DNA of 64,000 nucleotides from Aphrophora alni (taxonomy: Eukaryota > Arthropoda > Insecta > Hemiptera > Aphrophoridae): assembly GCA_963513935.1 (NCBI GenBank), contig OY740773.1, forward strand, positions 96,147,291 to 96,211,290, in the 5' to 3' direction. Every line of letters begins with the position of its first letter. Position 1 is the stretch's first letter. A model generated the notes under the pieces. The model was not told the origin of the DNA and made no database searches. It saw nothing but the letters and a program-made list of their open reading frames with translations. The position numbers were made by a program, and so were the translations under genes. Of this stretch, positions 24,976 to 36,190 are shown piece by piece.

Positions 24976-27903
24976 TTAACCCATATAAGCCGAGAGATCA
25001 TTGACGATGACAATATCTTAAACGTCGTGTGTTCTTATAAAAGGACGGTAAACCTATCTTACTGAATTTTGATATAAGGGAAATTTGTTGAGGATATTGA
25101 TAGGTTGGCAACCCTGTGTGCATTCTATGAAGCCTAGAGAACATAACCATGCCGTCAGTTCCTGTTCTATATTGCGTGTGATTCCTTTATATAAGTGTTA
25201 AAAGTGTCTTGTAGATGCACGATGAGTGAACACGTCGAAATACAGTTGCAACGGTAAGTACTTTTATATTTTTCAAGAATATTATAAATAGTTTATCATT
25301 TTAGTTTTAAAAAGGTTCACATTTTAATTTATAAAAGTTTCAACACTTTTTTTCTATTGCTACTTCCAGGATATTATTGTAAACAGACGGGTCTTTTAGA
25401 AGGACACTCAGCATTTGTGTGACTTTTCTTTATCATAAACTGTTATTCTTTACAATTGGATTTTTATCTAATGAGCTTTTCGTTTTATATATCTTCAAAA
25501 AATGGATTACTATTTAAAACACAAATACAGCAGTTTTAAACTCATAAATTTGAACAATATTTTTCTTTAAAAAGATTCGTTTCTCAAATATACCTATTCA
25601 TTTTTTTTTAAATTCATTTTTACAACTGATTTTTCAGGGTTAACGAATAACAATACTGTTATTCATAATAATTGTAATATTTTACTTGGTATTTTCTATT
25701 GTTACAGTGGTTTGACATTAGATGATCTTCTCCACATTCTAGAAAATGATGATGCAATATTTATTGACGATACAAATGACATCAATATTGCAAGCATGCC
25801 TCCTTCAAACGATGTCAATGCAACAGACGAGGACTCGGGAGATGAAGCCGATGTTCTAATAAATCATCTTCCTGTCAGCCAACTACGAGAAGAAGCTGAA
25901 CTTGACATTTATAAAGACATTTCTAGTAATCTAGCGGTTGATAATTTGTTTATGGTAGATGAAGGAGTGCCTGGTAATGAAGAAGAAAGTGTCTGTGATA
26001 ACCAAGATAACATCGTCGCAGTACCTATGAAATCTTATCAATGGGAATCTGGAGATTTAGAAAGTACGTACTCCATGTGGCCTAAGATGTATACAGTCGA
26101 CAATAAACTTCCTCCTCCAATTACATTATTTGAACGATTTGTGGATGAACACATTATAGAGTTACTTGTGACATACAGTAATCGTTACGCCGCACAATTC
26201 AAAAATAAACTTGGTAATATTTCAAATGAAGAGATGAAAGTTTTCATTGGGATATTACTAGTAAGTGGGTATAATTCTCTACCAAGAAGAAGAATGTATT
26301 GGGAAAATTCTCCGGATTGCTACAATGAACTGGTTGCCACAAGCATCACCAGAGACAGATTTGCCTTTATAACAAGTCTCCACTGTTGAGACAATTTAAA
26401 TCTAAACAAAAATGATCGTTTTTCTTAAGTAAGACCCTTATTTGAACATTTAAACAAAAATTGTATTGATAATATTCCACACGAGGAGAACCATAGTATT
26501 GATGAAGCAATGTTTCCATACTATGGTCGACATAGTTGCAAGCGGTTTATTCGTGGTAAACCTATACGATATGAGTACAAACTCTGGGTAGGTGCAACTG
26601 CTACTGGTTACGTTGTTTGGATGCAGCCATACCAAGGAAAATCGTCAGTGGTATCTACAAAATACAAACATTTTGGGTTGGGCCCTTCAGTAGTGCTGAT
26701 GTATGCAGATATTTTAAAATCGTTGGGAGATTTTCCGTACCACTTAATATTTGACAATTTTCTTACAACACTTCCACTACTTGTTGAACTAAATAATAAA
26801 GGGTTTAGAGGAACTGGGGCGATTCGTGAAAATAGACTGTTTAAGTGTCCGTTAATTAAAAAAAAATGTATGAAGAAGAAAGAAAGAGGATATTTTGAGT
26901 ATATGATAACCCACAATAAATCGATAGTAGTTGCAAAGTGGAACGACAACAGCATTGTTTCTGTTTCCTAAAATGCGGTACCAGTTTTTCCTGTTCACCA
27001 AGCTTCTCGATATTCGCGAACAGAAAAAAAAATTGTAAACATACAGCAACCACATCCAATCAAGATTTATAATAAATTTAAGGGTGGCGTGGACAGAAGC
27101 TATCAGAATATTGGAAATTATAGAATGTCGATTAGGTCGAAAAAAATGGTATTTTCCAATTGTCTCCCATATTATTCATGTAGCAGAACAAAATGCGTGG
27201 CAACTTCAGTGGTAAACTGGATCAATTAACTTTCCGACAACAAGTTGCAACTATGTTAATCGAGACCAACAAGAACCGCACCGACAATCATAAGAGATCG
27301 AATTGATCATTTGATAATTTCCCAAGAAAAACAAACACGATGTCGCCTGTGTCACAAAAAAGTCAGCACAAAATGTAAAAAATGCAATGCAGCTCTACAT
27401 GTTGGTTTTTTTGAACTCTTCCACAGCAATGTAGAATAAAAACATGTTTAATTATTTTTAAAGTATTTATATTTAATTAGTTAAAAACTTTTATTTATTT
27501 GTTTTAATTATTTTAAAAGTTATTTGGAATAAACTATACACAAACTTTTTATATTTTTATGTATAATATTGTATTTTTCTCGCTATCTGATTTTACATTA
27601 CATTGTTAGATATTACAGATTCAAATATTATGAATAAAATAAAAAATATTTCTGCTTTATAGCTAAACAACACAATTTTGTATAAATCACATAAGTTCTT
27701 AAATGTTCATATTATATTTTGTTTACACCAAAAATACATTAAAAAAAATTTAATAAATCATTTTTCTGTGAAAAGAGTTGTATCATTAACAAGAATTGAG
27801 AAAGTACTATAGTTTTTCTTACAATTATGTTTCTCGTCTTTTGGAGTATATAGAAAACGTGTCCTTTTAAATGGACACCAGATTCAAATCGGTCCTTATT
27901 TAA
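24976..27903 (+). mobile_element. piggyBac-like DNA transposon, decayed
   Basis: The left end is TTAA followed by CCCATATAAGCCGAGAG, the TTAA-CCC form expected for piggyBac ends. The transposase gene follows at 25222-27439. A subterminal motif GTGTTCTTATAAAAGGAC (25029-25046) is mirrored by the dyad GTGTCCTTTTAAATGGACAC at 27859-27878. The right end is less clear: CGGTCCTTAT-TTAA at 27890-27903 could be the left terminus (CGGCTTATATGGG-TTAA) with a small deletion. Right boundary is therefore provisional. The element is too damaged to move on its own. Confidence 0.75.
25222..27439 (+). pseudogene. piggyBac transposase, two exons, inactivated
   Basis: Exon 1 (25222-25253) encodes MSEHVEIQLQ and part of an Arg codon, ending at donor GTAAGTAC. 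The intron runs to an acceptor TTGTTACAG at 25707, and exon 2 continues in frame (GLTLDDLLHILENDD). After an acidic N-terminus come the DDE_Tnp_1_7 core phrases: SIDEAMFPYYGRHS (first catalytic Asp), LIFDNFLTT (second) and NKFKGGVDR (third); all three Asp are kept. The C-terminus has the Cys-rich finger CRLCHKK...CKKCNAALH and stops at 27437-27439. Damage: in-frame stops at 26387-26389, about 26429 and 26969-26971, a frameshift at the A run near 27143, and two more stops before the finger. The closest relatives cannot be named without a search. Confidence 0.9.
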
Positions 27904-28081
27904 TTTTAAATCTAATAAATAAGTAATTAATAATTAAAATAATTATGTTATAAAGTTACTATAGTTACCTAAGTCAAACAATGGAAAATGTTTATGTAAA
28001 GAAATAATAATTATGAAATCTATGACCTAGATAATTTTAAATCATTTTAAGCACTTGACTAGGCTAGACATAATAACTTAC

Positions 28082-28163
28082 AGTTCTCCTTCCGGCAAAT
28101 CGCAAAAATCAATTAATGTAGTAGTAAGTAAAATGCTATACCAATCATTGTATAAAAACCCAA
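28082..28163 (-). CDS. possible internal coding exon
   Basis: On the minus strand a candidate acceptor (CATAAGACAG) and a strong donor (GTAAGTTATT at 28081) bracket 82 bp open in one frame, encoding GFLYNDWYSILLTTTLIDF and then CDLPEGE. The composition is protein-like, with one hydrophobic stretch that might be membrane-spanning. The acceptor has little polypyrimidine tract. No family recognised. Confidence 0.3.
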
Positions 28164-29600
28164 CTGTCTTATGGTAAAACCGTTAAAGAAGTATCCCGTT
28201 GGTACGTATTTCCCAACCTTATGTAAGGTGTGTATGATATTAGTTCAATTTGGTGTTTCGTCTTTTCTTGTGATAATTCTGTTCATTTGTAGTTTCCTTA
28301 TCATATTTGTTTTGTTTGGTCACTCTTAGATACTCTGATGGGTTAGGATTAGCTTTAGCCCAAAGTTTATTTCTTGAGTTCCTAGTTGTAGTTTTAATTT
28401 TAGTTTCTAACATTGTTCTAGACTAATAGTCTATGATGGATCTTTTATTGTTTTATGTGTTCTAGGTTACAAATTTATAACGACTGTAGATCCATTATCT
28501 CGAAACAATCCATCGTTATCTAATAAATTATAAAACGGAATACCCATCTGGGATTCAATATAGAAATATAACCATGTCACTTTAGCTAGGGACTTGTAGT
28601 TGAGTTGGGACCTAATTATCCGCTTTGCTTTCCGACAGCTAATCGGATATGTAAACATGTTGAGCATATCATGCTAATCTGGGATAGAAGTGTTCCGTCC
28701 GTATAGGTAATCAGACGTGCTGTGTACTTCTCCTTAAAGCTATGTACTCTATGGTGCAAGGGCACCTGTCGTAACGATCAGTGGGGATAGGCCAACAGCA
28801 GTACGTTATTCATAATATAGATCCTAGGATAGGCCCAAGTGTAACGTTATTGTTATAAATTGGTTTAAAACCGTTACAGGAAGTCTAGCGGTAATTCCTA
28901 GAGACTATAGCTGTATCTATTTCTTATCGTTTTAGGTCAGATCCTTCTTTTTCATCTTTTCTATTAAGGCTCTCTTAGGCCAACTTTTGATCTCCTCTTA
29001 CTCTGACGCTATTTGAGGACTGGGGCGATCATATTTTATTTATTTTGAGAAGTTTTTGTTGCTCTATTGCCCCAACTACAAATAATCCAAGATTAATCTA
29101 TGTCAGTCAAATCTAAATCTCTACAAATAAAATTTAGTGCAGCCAATTGAAATTTTTGAAATGTCATTTTCCCATTGAATGAACCACCGTTTTTGTTTAC
29201 ACTCTACGAAGATCTACAAATAATTTAGTTTAGTTGTTCTTGATAAGTGATTTTTTGCGATGCGTGAAAGATATGATGAACTGTAACCAAAGAAAAAAAA
29301 CAGTTTTAATAAGCTGGCGCAAACATTATACACATTTTGTCGTATCCACAGATTGAGTGTATACTGTAGATTAGGATACATTTAATGAGGTTGAGTAATT
29401 TTAGTGGAACAAATTCCAATTGGATGAAATTCAGTCCATTCACAACCTTTTACATAAACTTCAAAAACATTCTCTCCTGTTCATCTTATCCTCTCCTTTA
29501 AGATTAGTTGACTTAAATACAATCATCCCCTGTTATATACAATCCAAAATTTGGACCCACCTGTTTTACCGACAATGCGGGACTATAATACTACACATAG
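28164..29600. other. non-coding DNA with diverged dispersed repeats
   Basis: Slightly less AT-rich than its surroundings. The segment 28925-29045 (TCTCTTAGGCCAACTTTTGA, then CTCTGACGCTATTTGAGGAC, then TTTATTTATT) resembles 3645-3725 and 54355-54450, so it is a copy of a dispersed repeat. No gene supported. Confidence 0.4.
28925..29045 (+). repeat. dispersed repeat of unknown family
   Basis: Shares with 3645-3725 and 54355-54450 an ordered set of phrases: TCT(C)TAG/TTGACCAA, a CTCCT(T)ACTCTGACGCT-like core, then GAG, a short gap and TTTATTTTATT. The three copies are strongly diverged. Family not identified. Confidence 0.4.
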
Positions 29601-29986
29601 ACTGATAAAATTCTGAAAATAGTCAGAGATTTTATCCTGCGTGTTTATAACGTCAAAAACCATAGGAAAATAGTTACTGAAAGATATTTAGAACCATTAT
29701 ATTTTCCTTACACCGCATTTGGAAAGTATAGGAATTTTTTTTTTTACCTTAACTCCAATCATCAAGCTCTATTTCCTCAAGGAGTCTCTTCTCCTCCAAT
29801 TCTTCATCATTCTCCATCATTTCTAATCTTTCTTTAACTATTACGTATCTTTGATTAAAATGATACCGTAGTTCTTCGATGGCATCATTAAGCTCGTCAT
29901 ATATAACCTACAATATCAATTGGAACAATTATATAAATCATTGCTTAACAATTAAATATTTGCATTTGGTATTATTATTAATTGTC
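29601..29986. repeat. left arm of large inverted repeat
   Basis: About 386 bp that matches the reverse complement of 30369-30755 with only scattered differences, ending where ATTGTC meets the spacer. The two arms are of equal length and are separated by a 382-bp spacer (29987-30368) with no symmetry of its own. A transcript through the locus would fold into a long hairpin. Confidence 0.9.
29749..29907 (-). CDS. terminal-exon-like frame in left arm
   Basis: Minus-strand acceptor (GATATTGTAG) followed in phase 0 by 52 codons and a TAA. The peptide begins VIYDELNDAIEELRYHFNQR and ends IELDDWS; the middle is acidic and probably coiled-coil (LEMMENDEELEEKRLLEE). It differs from the right-arm version at only a few residues (V-I for V-T, A-I for A-S). 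Both copies stay open, so the reading frame may have been under constraint or the duplication is recent. Family not recognised. Confidence 0.45.
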   Translation of the reverse strand, partial: VIYDELNDAIEELRYHFNQRYVIVKERLEMMENDEELEEKRLLEEIELDDWS

Positions 29987-30368
29987 CAAGTGTTATAGCT
30001 TGCCCTAAACCATATCCATCCCTCCTTTCCTACAGAACAAATATTAAATATGTGCCTCACAGCTGAAGAGATAGAGAGCGAATGACGTTTAAACAAATTT
30101 ATTTCGAAATAAAACTAGTGTAGCTGCTCTCGAAATACATTTAGCACCTAAACTAACAATCAATCACTCATATATCACCAACAGAATACATTTCGAGTTC
30201 AAATTAAATATTGTGAATGTGCCACTCTATCCGTTATGTTTTTATTTAATTTGGCGCAAAGAAAATATTTTTGTACAACACCGTAAACTAGTTTATTGGT
30301 CCAAAACATTAGTTGATAAATTAAAATATGATGGTTGTTTATGTAGTGTTTGTAGAATAACAAAATCT

Positions 30369-30755
30369 GACAATTAATAATAATACCAAAGACAAATATT
30401 TAATTGTTAAGCAATGATTTATTTAATTGTCCCAAATGATATTGTAGGTTACATATGACGAACTTAATGATGCCAGCGAAGAACTACGGTATCATTTTAA
30501 TCAAAGATACGTAATAGTTAAAGAAAGATTAGAAATGATGGAGAATGATGAAGAATTGGAGGAGAAGAGACTCCTTGAGGAAATAGAGCTTGATGATTGG
30601 AGTTAAGGTAAAAAAAAATACCCATACTTTCCAAATTCAGTGGAAGGAAAATATATTAATGGTTCTAAATATTTTTCAGTGACTATTTTCCTATGGTTTT
30701 TGACGTTATAAACACGCAGGATAAAATCTCATACTATTTTCAGAATTTTATCAGT
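30369..30755. repeat. right arm of large inverted repeat
   Basis: Reverse-complement partner of 29601-29986. Differences include the poly(A/T) length beside the stop codon and a few substitutions such as TTATTTAATTGTCC against TTATATAATTGTTCC. Confidence 0.9.
30448..30606 (+). CDS. terminal-exon-like frame in right arm
   Basis: An acceptor (ATGATATTGTAG at 30447) is followed in phase 0 by 52 codons and TAA at 30604-30606. The peptide begins VTYDELNDASEELRYHFNQR and has an acidic, Glu/Leu-rich helical second half ending ELDDWS. It is the mirror copy of the frame at 29749-29907. It looks like the last exon of a coiled-coil protein captured in an inverted duplication. Which arm, if either, belongs to a working gene cannot be told here. 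Confidence 0.45.
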   Translation, partial: VTYDELNDASEELRYHFNQRYVIVKERLEMMENDEELEEKRLLEEIELDDWS

Positions 30756-30853
30756 CAGTGTGTCTAACGAAGATTCAATATTATTAATTAACCTCAGTTT
30801 GAGGGAGATTTTAAGCAACCCATACATATGAAGGTTTTTAGAATGATACCGAG

Positions 30854-31228
30854 TTAATGAAGTACGAAGATTATGGAAAAAAACATCTTGTACTTCCTAA
30901 GTGTGCTTGCAACTTTATTTTTGTAGGTAATGGTCGAGTCTTTTATAGATTTAACAGTATTTAATTTATTATAAACTTTGATTTTACCAATTTGTGCATC
31001 AAGTATAACCATGAAATTGCTTTTATTTGCCGATAAAATTTTCATAAATTCGTGTATCTTTAATTCTGACATGGGCATTAATTCTGCTTTAGTTCCGTTC
31101 ATTTTTGAAAGTTGGTTATTAAGCAAAATGTTAAGTCAGTACTTGAATTTCTCGACTTCGTCCATTGACAACCGAACAGCCGATTCCAATTCAATAACTA
31201 ATTTAAACTTTTTATCATTCATTGACAT
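30854..31228 (-). pseudogene. coding-like frame with one in-frame stop, unknown family
   Basis: From ATG at 31228 the minus strand reads 125 codons in one frame, broken only by a TGA near 31140. The first part includes MSMNDKKFKLVIELESAVRL, the second NGTKAELMPMSELKIHEFMK, then NFMVILDAQIGKIKVYNKLN. The protein-like composition on both sides of the stop suggests a recently inactivated gene or transposon protein, or a stop between two exons. It lies 99 bp beyond the inverted repeat and may belong to the same element. No family recognised. Confidence 0.4.
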
Positions 31229-32569
31229 ATAAAAAATGTAGACCATTTTACTTTTTTAAATTTTTAGTCATCGGGAAGAATGTTTATAAGCCAAATTTAA
31301 AGCATCTTCTGCATGGTTTTAATAAAATTCTTAGTTATTTTTTTAGCTGACATTTGAGCTTATATACTGAGAGTTAATAAATATTCTATAATCGTAATTT
31401 ATTTTTAATATACACAAATATTGGTAAATATTCGATAAACCATATCCTTAATCAAAAATATTATTTAATAATAAAAATTTATAGTGAGTAAAATATTAAA
31501 ATCTAAGATTAAAGCAACCTGTTAAACTTGTTTATAACTTTAAAGACGGCATTTTCGAATTAATTTAACAGCGCCCTTTAATGAAGGAAAAGGTGTTATA
31601 AAACTTTTAAAGTGTTAATAAAAGTTTTAGAACTTGTGCATCGCAACGTTTATCACCATCTATGTTTTGTTTTGTAAGAAAGTAATGAAATTGTTATTTA
31701 TCATAATTTATATTTAATGTAACTGCAATAGTTTTTTTTTGCGATTATGTTTTTAAAATCATGTTCTTATTTATTAATAATGAAATAAGTTTTTAAACGC
31801 GTAGCTAACTTTTTCACTGAAAATCGCAATTTAAAAACAACGAAAATCTGGATTTATAGGTTAGGACGTAATGGCAATGCTTGACATTCATAGGAATTGG
31901 AATAGCATTTGGGTTTGATGCATGCGCTTTTCTTCATTAATATGACTAGGAACAGGTTTAGGTGGTATATATTTTAAATTTTATCCTACTATTAGACGTT
32001 CACTTACCATCAATTGATTGTTATTAAGGGATTTATTGGAAACTCAAAATATCTGTTGACTCTGCTAAAAGAAAAGAAGCACGTTGTTTTAATTCAGAAC
32101 AGACCAATATTGTGTTTATTATGCTGTAATAGTTTTAGACTTTAAATTACGAGATAAATTTGAGGATTAGAAGAACGCCCTAAAGGTAAGGACATTATAA
32201 TGGTACAAATTAATAGAAGCAAGTCTGATAAACAAGTAGGGAATACATATAACCTCTTCCAAATTAAAAATTGGGTTGAAAAAATGTAAGAAACCATAGA
32301 AATACTGGTAGTTGTAAAATATATGAATTTGTAAAATTAGGCCATTAACAAATAATTTATAATCAGGAAGTTAGACATTTTAAATTCTAATTGTAGCCAA
32401 GCCAGAGTGTAGATTACGTGGTAAAATTTTGACCTATATTAAAAAAGATTATGTATTGTAAAAATTCGATATAAAGTGTTTATTTAAATAATTAAAATTG
32501 TTACAAATCATTTTTGGAATTAAAAATATAGCTAAAAAGTTAAAACACTCAAAATAATTTCACGACACA
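31229..32569. other. AT-rich non-coding DNA
   Basis: No supported gene or recognisable repeat. Confidence 0.55.
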
Positions 32570-32713
32570 AGGAACTCGTTGCCTTGACAACGGATTCACC
32601 GGCCAATAAGAGTGGACGACTCAAATCAGTGCAGTTGTAGCCGGCAAGCTTGAAGATACCGGAGCGTCCTTTTTTTTGAGAACTGCTGAGAGAAACGCCG
32701 AAGGAGTAAGATG
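32570..32713. promoter_or_regulatory. GC-richer promoter-like patch, left part
   Basis: This 145-bp stretch is much less AT-rich than its surroundings. It holds GTTGCCTTGACAAC (32578-32591), which fits the RFX X-box consensus GTHNYYATRRNAAC at 13 of 14 positions, with a CCAAT box (32603-32607) 11 bp on. Several CpGs follow (CCGGAGCG, AACGCCG). Its continuation is at 40190-40270, because the LTR element is inserted between. It looks like a promoter and first exon, but no coding exon is linked to it. Confidence 0.4.
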
Positions 32714-32714
32714 T
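32711..32714. repeat. 4-bp target-site duplication, left
   Basis: ATGT directly before the left LTR, matched by ATGT at 40186-40189. A 4-bp duplication fits many Ty3/gypsy elements of insects. Confidence 0.75.
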
Positions 32715-34511
32715 TATAACGAATATTAATATGTTATTGTAGAAATTAATTTAAAAATTATATCTTGGTGTCTTTGCCTCATTTATAACAATTTGCCAAT
32801 TTATAACAAATATAATAATATGTTTGGAAGAGAATTAAGAAAATTGCATTTATCATTCTGTTTCAATTTTCAGATTATTAATTAACTTTCTTTACATTAG
32901 TCAATAAATTGCTCAACACAAACATTTTAACATTAATCATGATTTGGTTTTATTCATAGATGATAAAATTAACATTTGAATGGTCATATATATTTATATA
33001 GTCTTTTTTAAGTATTATGCCTCGACTTAACTCATTCTTGGAGCAATAGAAATTCAATATTATATATCACAATAGTTAAACACAAATTTATACAGTTCTG
33101 CAATTCAAAATAAAAATTTTGCACAGTCTATATCTTATCTCGGGTGGGGAACTCGAGCTGGCTGATTTAAATTAACCTCTAAACGCATATCTATTTAAAA
33201 TTGAAGAAGTTATATATGAAAAGAGGACTAAATAAAAAATGGTGATCTCAAAACAATGATTTGAATTTAGGCTAATCTTTCTTGCCTCTTGTAATTATTT
33301 TAAAATTGGATTCTTTATATTCTGTGAATTGTTTTCTTATTTAATTAAGTTTATACTACCAATTGTATATTTTTTAAATCACTTTCACTTTATTTGATAA
33401 AAAAACGAAACTATATATAAAAAATTCACACACGCCAAATGTACATCTTCATCCTTTGGCTGTCTGGATGCCTCTCTCTTCCAAAACTGACGCTTACGTT
33501 TTTCGCGGTTTCTTCATACCTCCCGGGACTTGCATATTCAATTTTGTTCCACGCCATCTTCCTCTTATGATTCGTCGATTGTTGTCACGTGGTCTCGTTG
33601 TTTTTTGTAAACCTTCTGAACTCGTACGTTCATTGGTTGAAGGATCTATTTCTTACGCTTTGCCTCAAAATTTACGATTTTTAATCACATTTATGTAGAC
33701 AGTTAAATGCACTTTAGTATCTTATAGTTTTGTTTCAATTTTGAGATCATGGTTTAATTAAAATTTACTTTAACCTACAAATATTTGAAAATTGATATTT
33801 GAAAGTAATAGATTGTTTATGTACTATTCCGCGAATTTGCAAGATGGCTTTTTCTAAATATAATCTAACAGCTGTTCAAGTCTACAACTATTTATTTACA
33901 AATTATCATATTTCTATTTAAAAGTTTAGTGAACTCTTATTCTATTGTGATTTTACAAGTTTATATAATACTAACTGTGACAGATAATATCGTGTTACAT
34001 ATCTATTAGTGAATATAATTCTGAGACAGTTTGTTTTTGGAATCGGTGTTTTGTAAATAATGAATGACGTGATCTAGATTTGGATTTAGTGTTTCCAATA
34101 CATAGTGATTGTTTACAAGTGCTTTGCTGATATTCTGAACTTTACTTCTCTTATTATGTTAACTAAACATATATTTCTACATGTATTCAATTAGAATGGT
34201 TTTTAATAAAAGTGTTTTGTTTCTATTAATCTTGGCATACGATTTTCATTTAGCCTATTTGTAGGTTAGGCCTACTTTGCACATTCATTGCTAACAGTTT
34301 ATAAATATTTTTTTAAATATGGTGTTTACTACATTTGTTGGTTTCTACTTTTTGGTAAATTTATATTTTCTAAAGTTTTGGTAACAATTTTTATAATTAT
34401 TTGGCTAAATTCATCTGAACATTTGTTTACAATAGGTTAGGTATGACTTACTAATGGTAGGCCATGATTGTTTTTGTATGATAATTTTAAGATGGGATTT
34501 GGTACATTATA
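32715..34511 (-). repeat. left LTR (3' LTR of the element)
   Basis: 1797 bp, identical to 38389-40185 except for one A/T difference noticed beside a T run near 34314. It contains on the minus strand a TATA-like stretch (33407-33420), an AATAAA near 33388-33393, a CACGTGAC E-box (33582-33590) and an AAGATGGCG YY1/TISU-type motif (33554-33562). Which of these is used is unknown. It is unusually long for a gypsy LTR. Confidence 0.9.
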
Positions 34512-35219
34512 AATGCCCTTCAAATTAATTTTGCGGAAATTCTGTAGCATAAATTATTTTGCATGGACAAAATCACATCTTAAATTAATAACTAACGATA
34601 ATAACAACTTGTTGCCTAACATGACAAATTCTTATTACTAACAAATTAAATATTGGAACATAAATAACAAGGGAAATAACATTTTAATACAGTTCATAAG
34701 TTCAACACATAATATAGGGAATACATATTTATTTTACTATCACTGTTTGTATGGGGTTTAAGATTTACATTGTTCATCGTAAGATTATAGTTCATAAGGG
34801 ATAGGGGAACATTGGATGGAGAACACATTTGTTTATATAATTGTCTAATTTGTCACTTTGTCGTTGAGGTTATTTGGTATACAGGTTCGTAAATTGGGAA
34901 TATGGAATGTTGGAACATATGTTTTTATATTTGGATATGTACACACTGGGTCATGTTCTTTCACAGATTACATTAAAATTCACTTTGTTTACGTCACATG
35001 GTTTATCTGGGGAAAGTCATAGTTAATAATGGGGAACACAGTTTATCATGGGAACACTTAATTAAATGGAAACGTAGTTCATATGAAACACAGTATAAAG
35101 TTAATATTAAAACATGTTGTACATAAATAAAACATATTGTAGGTTGTTTTTAATATTTTGTTTTCTTCACATCTGGTGATGATAATTTATAGCTGTTCAT
35201 CGTTATTGGTGGTCTGTAC
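34512..35219. other. non-coding spacer of LTR element with degenerate GGGAACA repeats
   Basis: No open frame. On the plus strand phrases such as GGGGAACA, GGGAACAC, GGGAATA, AGTTCATA and AGTTAATAATGGGGAACACA recur irregularly from about 34620 to 35100, so this is an old degenerate tandem array. It occupies the place where the rest of pol should be. Confidence 0.5.
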
Positions 35220-36190
35220 AGGTTTCACTTCGTAATATGGCCAGTTTTCTTCTTAACTATAATAATTGGATTGCCGTAAGGGCTGTTTTATTCTTCTATA
35301 ATATTTTCTTCGAGCATGCTGTTTATTTCGCTCGCGACTGCTTCTTGAAGATTAATCGGTATTGGATAGCTTTGGGCACGGTAATGGTCTGGTCTATTTA
35401 CTCCAATTTTATGTTGGTATAAATTACAACGTCCTGGTTTTTCTGAAAAGATGGTTTTAAATTTAGATATTAAGTTGATTATTTTTGTTTTTTCCAGTGG
35501 GCTGAGCTTACTATTCTCTCTAAACATTTCGCAAGTTTCGCTATAGTGTGGATTATTATTATTCTCAAGCTTGGTTTGATTACTTTCATTACATTCATAT
35601 GCGTCTTCATTATAATATACTATTCTGCATTTTGCTGATTCATTTGTCTCACTTTCAAACTTAACTTTTAATGATTTGTTTTCTCTATTCATGAGTATTA
35701 TTTCATTATCGTCGAAGTTTATATTCATTCTCAAGTTCCTTATCATATCTATTCCTAAAATACAGTCTTTGATTAAATGTGGCACTACAATGCACTGAAC
35801 ATCAAACTCTAGTCCTTGAATGGTTGCTTGTAATAATATTATTTGTGAAACTCTCTTTGACTTATTGTTTAAAGCTGTTGTTATATGGGTATTGCTTACT
35901 GGTAACTGCTCGAAATGCCCTAACTTAATTTTATTATCCTGAAACCAATTTTCAGAGATACATGAGATGGTACTTCCCGTATCTATCAAAGCATTTGTTA
36001 TTATTCCATTTAAGGTGATGTTTATTTCTGGACATTTGTTGTTCATTAGAGGTGTTTGATCTTCCTTATCTGCGTCTTCTGTTAGAAGAAAGTCCCTATC
36101 ACAATAAAGATTGGAGATTGTAATTTTGACATTGCTTGTATTATCTATGTAGGTTGGCATATTTCCGAAATTATTTTTAATCATAGGCAC
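35220..36190 (-). pseudogene. pol: truncated pol: aspartic protease and reverse-transcriptase stub
   Basis: The main open part runs 36190-35288 (300 codons). Around residue 70 it has ALIDTGSTISCIS, the retroviral-type aspartic protease active site (DTGS), and CILGIDMIRNL further on is the ILGxD flap-side motif. The end (HYRAQSYPIPINLQEAVASE) matches the N-terminal finger region of gypsy reverse transcriptase. A TAA at 35287-35285 interrupts it, yet the same frame continues as NSPYGNPIIIVKKKTG, typical of the next reverse-transcriptase block, before a second stop near 35222. The YXDD catalytic block, RNase H and integrase are absent. The frame is -1 relative to gag and overlaps its end, so the ancestor probably used a -1 frameshift. 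Confidence 0.85.

Noticed and set aside
26450..27059. Several minus-strand frames opposite the piggyBac gene
   Set aside because: Shadows of the transposase coding sequence.
33456..33698. 80-codon plus-strand frame inside the left LTR, repeated at 39130-39372
   Set aside because: It is antisense to the element, lies wholly in the LTR and is duplicated only because the LTR is. No recognisable domain.
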